DNA of 17,137 nt from KBS-96 sp049585195. GTDB lineage: Bacteria > Acidobacteriota > Terriglobia > Bryobacterales > Bryobacteraceae. A model generated the notes under the pieces. That model was not told the DNA's origin. It worked only from the letters and a program-made list of their open reading frames with translations, and did no database searches. The position numbers and the translations under genes are program-made. Shown here piece after piece: positions 14,800 to 17,137 of this stretch. The stretch is taken from contig JBAUZG010000163.1 of the NCBI GenBank assembly GCA_049585195.1, forward strand, positions 1 to 17,137, given 5' to 3'. How positions within the stretch are numbered: position 1 is the first letter of the stretch; each line of letters opens with the position of its first letter.

Positions 14800-15456
14800 A
14801 TGCCCCACCGCTTTGTCGCGCCGAAGATCATGGTAATCCGCCACGCGGAGAAACCCAACGGCGCCGACAGCGGGGTCTCGGCGACCGGCAAGCAAGGCGC
14901 GCAGCACTTAAGCCCGCGTGGATGGCAGCGCGCTGGCGCACTCACCGCCCTGTTCGCCCACCCCGCAAGCGCGATGGTTCATCATCCCTTGGCCACGCCC
15001 GCCTATCTCTTTGCCGTGAAGGACGGCAGCCGGCGCTCGATGCAGACTCTCACTCCATTAAGCGAGAAACTCGGCGTTCCTATCCGGCCCGGTACGAAGG
15101 GAAGCGAGGCGGAGATGGTTGAGGAAGCGGCATCAATGAACGGCGTGGTGCTCATCTCCTGGCAGCGCGAGCGCATTCCCGACATCGCCGCGCATCTGCT
15201 GGCCGGGTCTCAGGACGCGGGTACGCAGCCGCGGCTGTGGCCACCCGATTGTTTCGATGTCGTCTGGGTTTTCGATCTCGACCCAGCGAGCGGAACGTAT
15301 CGCTTCACGCAAGTGCCGCAACAATTGTTGAGCGGCGACCGCGAGACAGGAATCGAGCGGCCACCCTCGTCGAAGATTCGCTCGCTAGCTGTGAGCGGCC
15401 TCCGCGTTTTCCAGCGCATGCTGCATCCGGAAATTGCCAAGCCATACCGGCAATGA
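14800..15456 (+). CDS. Histidine phosphatase superfamily protein
   Basis: 218 aa from ATG 14800. The N-terminal strand KIMVIRHAEKPNG carries the RHA(E) phosphohistidine motif (Arg14-His15) of the phosphoglycerate mutase-like superfamily. The middle (LSPRGWQRAGALTALFA, about 44-60) matches the usual helix where such enzymes have an L(T/S)xxGxxQA sequence. VVLISWQRERIPDIAAHL (about 116-133) takes the place of the second catalytic His region; a plain GH motif is not obvious, so activity or substrate may be unusual. No signal peptide. The frame extends 15 codons further upstream to a TTG, but this lacks support. No ribosome-binding site is clear. Confidence 0.7.
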   Translation: MPHRFVAPKIMVIRHAEKPNGADSGVSATGKQGAQHLSPRGWQRAGALTALFAHPASAMVHHPLATPAYLFAVKDGSRRSMQTLTPLSEKLGVPIRPGTKGSEAEMVEEAASMNGVVLISWQRERIPDIAAHLLAGSQDAGTQPRLWPPDCFDVVWVFDLDPASGTYRFTQVPQQLLSGDRETGIERPPSSKIRSLAVSGLRVFQRMLHPEIAKPYRQ

Positions 15457-15465
15457 AGAGCTACT

Positions 15466-15537
15466 CTACTCCTGCTTCTTCGAAGCGGGAAGAACGCGAA
15501 TAAAAGCCATCATCCCGTTGTCTTCATGCTGCGGTAG
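15466..15537 (-). pseudogene. Apparent C-terminal relic of a copper protein (cupredoxin or multicopper oxidase)
   Basis: On the minus strand, 23 codons ending in TAG read LPQHEDNGMMAFIRVLPASK and then KQE. The HEDxGMM followed by an I-R-V strand is what I expect at the C-terminal copper loop of cupredoxin domains, where C-x-x-P-G-H-x-x-x-G-M binds type 1 copper. The codon where Cys is expected is AGC (Ser), and the frame meets TGA about 11 codons further upstream with no start, so this cannot be an intact gene. It lies in the 176-base gap between two plus-strand genes and explains part of that gap. The family assignment is from motif memory on a short stretch. Confidence 0.4.
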
Positions 15538-15632
15538 AGAGCTGCTTGCCGCCCGACATGTCGCATACCGTCATATTAGGGCCGGCCTTCGGGTCTTGTC
15601 AATGCACAAGATTTGATACTGTCGGTTATGAT

Positions 15633-16763
15633 ATGTGGCGCCTCGCAATAATTTTTCTTCTCCTCGGAATCGCGTTCGCGGATGAACCTCATCCCACGCT
15701 CGCGATTGGATCGCCCGCGCCGGATTTCTCGCTACCGGGCATCGATGGCAAGATCCACCAGCTAAGCGATTATTCGGCATCAAAAGTACTGGTCATTGTG
15801 TTCACGTGCAATCACTGTCCCACCGCGCAACTCTACGAAACGCGCATCAAAAAGATAGCGGCCGATTACAGTGGCCACGGCGTGGCGCTGGTTGCGATTC
15901 AGCCCAATAATCCCGAGGCAATTCGCCTGGACGAACTGGGTTACACCGATGTCAGCGACAGCCTTGACGAGATGAAGATAAGGGCCGCGTACCGCCATTT
16001 CAATTTTCCTTATCTCTACGATGGCGACACGCAAAGGGTCGCAAACGCATATGGACCAAGAGCGACGCCGCATGCGTTCGTGTTCGACCAGGAACGCAAG
16101 CTGCGCTACGAGGGGCGCGTGGATAATAGCCAACGCGAGCGGCTCGTGAAGACGCAGGATCTACGGAACGCCATCGATGCCGTGCTCGCGGACAAGCCTG
16201 TGGCTGTAAATCACACTGGCGTATTCGGGTGCTCAACCAAGTGGATCTCGAAGCAAGCCGGCCGCGAGCAGGAGATGAAGAGGATCGAATCCGAGCCAGT
16301 GCGCCTGGACCTCGCCTCGGCGGATGATCTGAAAAAGCTGCGCGCCAATCAGTCCGACAAAGTATTGCTTGTCAACTTCTGGGCCACGTGGTGCGGGCCT
16401 TGTATCAACGAATTCGCCGATCTGGAGACGACATATCGCATGTACCGGCTGCGCGACTTCGACCTGGTGATGGTCGCTGCAAACATGCCCGACGAAAAGC
16501 CTGGAGTGATGAAAATGCTCGAAAGGCAGCACGCCTCGAGCCGGAATCTGCTCTTCGGATCCGACGATACCTATGCCATGCAAGCCGCGTTCAATCCGAA
16601 GTGGGATTCGGGGGTACCGTACACAATGCTGCTCGCGCCCGACGGGAAGATTCTGTACGAGGAAAAGGGTGAAGTGGACATTCTTCAATTGCGCCGGACA
16701 ATCCTTGCCAACCTTCCCGATCCCGATTACATCGGACATCGTGCCTATTGGGCAACGAAGTGA
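15633..16763 (+). CDS. Exported tandem thioredoxin-fold protein (AhpC/TSA-like plus TlpA-like)
   Basis: 376 aa from ATG 15633, beginning with a signal peptide (MWRLAIIFLLLGIAFADEPH). Domain 1 (about 25-190) is AhpC/TSA-redoxin-like: APDFSLPGIDG, then FTCNHCPTAQ with Cys59-x-x-Cys62 and a cis-Pro in ATPHAFVF (Pro146). A linker follows with GVFGCSTKW, a small conserved-looking Cys motif I associate with this double-domain family. Domain 2 (about 220-376) is TlpA-like with the classic WATWCGPC (Cys254-Cys257) and cis-Pro in GVPYTMLL (Pro329). It probably reduces or transfers disulfides in the periplasm; partners are unknown. A longer frame begins at 15546, but the added 29 residues would bury the signal. 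No clear ribosome-binding site. Confidence 0.8.
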   Translation: MWRLAIIFLLLGIAFADEPHPTLAIGSPAPDFSLPGIDGKIHQLSDYSASKVLVIVFTCNHCPTAQLYETRIKKIAADYSGHGVALVAIQPNNPEAIRLDELGYTDVSDSLDEMKIRAAYRHFNFPYLYDGDTQRVANAYGPRATPHAFVFDQERKLRYEGRVDNSQRERLVKTQDLRNAIDAVLADKPVAVNHTGVFGCSTKWISKQAGREQEMKRIESEPVRLDLASADDLKKLRANQSDKVLLVNFWATWCGPCINEFADLETTYRMYRLRDFDLVMVAANMPDEKPGVMKMLERQHASSRNLLFGSDDTYAMQAAFNPKWDSGVPYTMLLAPDGKILYEEKGEVDILQLRRTILANLPDPDYIGHRAYWATK

Positions 16764-16841
16764 AAACGGCCTCAACGTTTAGCGTGTAACGCCTCGACAG
16801 CACCGATGATTTGGCCGAACACCCTAGAAAGGAGTTCTGTG

Positions 16842-16910
16842 ATGAGAGCAAGATACGTCCAAGTGGAAAAGGCCGGAGCGCCGCTGAAACTGGTAACGCG
16901 CGACGTTCTC
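16842..16910 (+). pseudogene. 5' end of a zinc-type alcohol dehydrogenase gene, cut by an IS66 element
   Basis: After a strong ribosome-binding site (GAAAGGAG, 16827-16834) an ATG opens the frame MRARYVQVEKAGAPLKLVTR, then DVL. This is the typical N-terminus of MDR-family NAD(P)-dependent alcohol dehydrogenases (MRAxQV...KPGGPLELVxRDxPEP). The match stops at 16910, exactly where an IS66-like terminus begins; translation then runs four codons into the element and stops at TGA 16923-16925. The rest of the gene would lie beyond the far end of the element, outside the window. Confidence 0.68.
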
Positions 16911-16932
16911 GTAAGCGTCTCGTGAACCGCTC
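16911..16932 (+). repeat. Left terminal inverted repeat of an IS66-family element
   Basis: GTAAGCGTCTCGTGAACC and following bases match the GTAAGCG-type start of IS66-family terminal repeats. IS66 elements make 8-bp target duplications; the eight bases before the end, ACGTTCTC (16903-16910), should recur after the right end. Confidence 0.65.
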
Positions 16933-16947
16933 TTTCGCTGGGGGCCG

Positions 16948-17137
16948 ATGGTAGGGCATGTTGGAAAGGTGGCAGAGAGTAGACGGGAGTATTGGAGCAA
17001 GCTGATAGCAGAGCAAGAAGCCAGTGGGAAGGCGGTGGGCCCTTTCTGCCGCGAGCGCGGACTGTGAGAGGCGACGTTTTACCAATGGCGGAAACGGTTG
17101 CGAAAAAGCGAGACGGTGCGATTTGCGGTACTGGAGG
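16948..17137 (+). pseudogene. tnpA: IS66 TnpA (orf1) fragment with an in-frame TGA
   Basis: From ATG 16948, behind GGGGG, the frame reads MVGHVGKVAESRREYWSKLI, AEQEASGKAVGPFCRERGL, then TGA (17065-17067), then EATFYQWRKRLRKSETVRFA VLE to the window edge. IS66 TnpA proteins share the pattern REYWxxLIxEQExSGxSxxxFCRERGxSExxFYxWRKRL, a small helix-turn-helix-like accessory protein needed for transposition. The stop falls where the family usually has Ser; one change (TCA to TGA) would produce it. Both sides remain in one frame, so this is a point nonsense mutation, not a frameshift. TnpA from this copy is probably non-functional. Confidence 0.65.

Larger units (their letters stand above)
16911..17137 (+). 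mobile_element. IS66-family insertion sequence (left end only)
   Basis: The element is inferred from the terminal repeat at 16911 and, 37 bases inside, a reading frame matching IS66 TnpA. The TnpB and transposase (TnpC) genes and the right end would follow beyond the window. Confidence 0.68.

Noticed and set aside
15627..15632. TATGAT as a -10 box for the thioredoxin-like gene
   Set aside because: It abuts the ATG, so transcription would start inside the coding region; there is also no -35 at the right distance.
16233..16775. 180-codon minus-strand open frame
   Set aside because: It is antisense to the TlpA-like domain containing WCGPC; no independent support.
17065..17067. TGA in TnpA as a selenocysteine codon
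   Set aside because: No selenoprotein is known in this family, the position is normally Ser, and no SECIS-like structure is apparent.
1..17137. CRISPR array, tRNA or rRNA genes, toxin-antitoxin or known defence loci
   Set aside because: I looked for direct repeats with spacers, tRNA-like cloverleaf ends and known defence proteins and found none.

Overview
The window looks like chromosomal DNA of a GC-rich, free-living heterotroph. It most resembles an Acidobacteriota genome of the Solibacter/Bryobacter kind. This is an inference from gene content: a large ATPase-less MacB/FtsX permease of the type expanded in that phylum, Tat-exported enzymes, IorAB-type molybdenum hydroxylase subunits, a secreted chitinase and an IS66 element. 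No rRNA or tRNA is present to test it. Genes are packed on both strands with short gaps. I see no CRISPR array, prophage or plasmid functions.

Layout. Positions 1-2342 (minus) hold a two-gene molybdenum hydroxylase operon: the [2Fe-2S] subunit, then a Tat-signalled molybdopterin-binding subunit whose C-terminus runs off the left edge. Divergent from it, about 2.6-5.2 kb (+) is an ABC permease with two MacB/FtsX repeats and no ATPase, followed by a Tat-signalled UxuA-type mannonate dehydratase (5.25-6.38 kb). This converges on a low-specificity threonine aldolase (6.4-7.5 kb, minus). A stand-alone Hsp70 ATPase-domain protein (7.6-8.9 kb, +) shares stop-codon bases with a convergent 2.1 kb gene for a secreted GH18 chitinase carrying a long N-terminal region I cannot assign. 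Upstream of the chitinase, on the same strand, are a UdgX-type uracil-DNA-binding protein and a DUF1328 small membrane protein.

Positions 11.9-12.7 kb are gene-poor. They hold a convincing 50-residue basic protein and a doubtful upstream ORF in the same frame. Next come a Spy/CpxP-like periplasmic protein (minus), a histone-deacetylase-family amidohydrolase (+), a small secreted carboxypeptidase-regulatory-like protein (minus), a histidine phosphatase (+) and an exported tandem thioredoxin-fold protein (+). Between the last two lies what looks like a 23-codon, minus-strand relic of a copper-protein C-terminus.

At the right edge an IS66-family element begins at 16911. It interrupts a zinc-type alcohol dehydrogenase gene after codon 23, and the first transposition gene of the element carries an in-frame TGA.

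The genes do not form one pathway. Common themes are export (Tat or Sec signals on most metabolic proteins), polysaccharide and uronate catabolism (chitinase, mannonate dehydratase) and envelope stress or redox (Spy-like, thioredoxin-like). I found no clear new multi-gene system. The best leads are the unassigned chitinase N-terminal region, the UdgX protein and its neighbours, the small basic protein, and the two traces of gene loss (the copper-protein relic and the IS66-split dehydrogenase).
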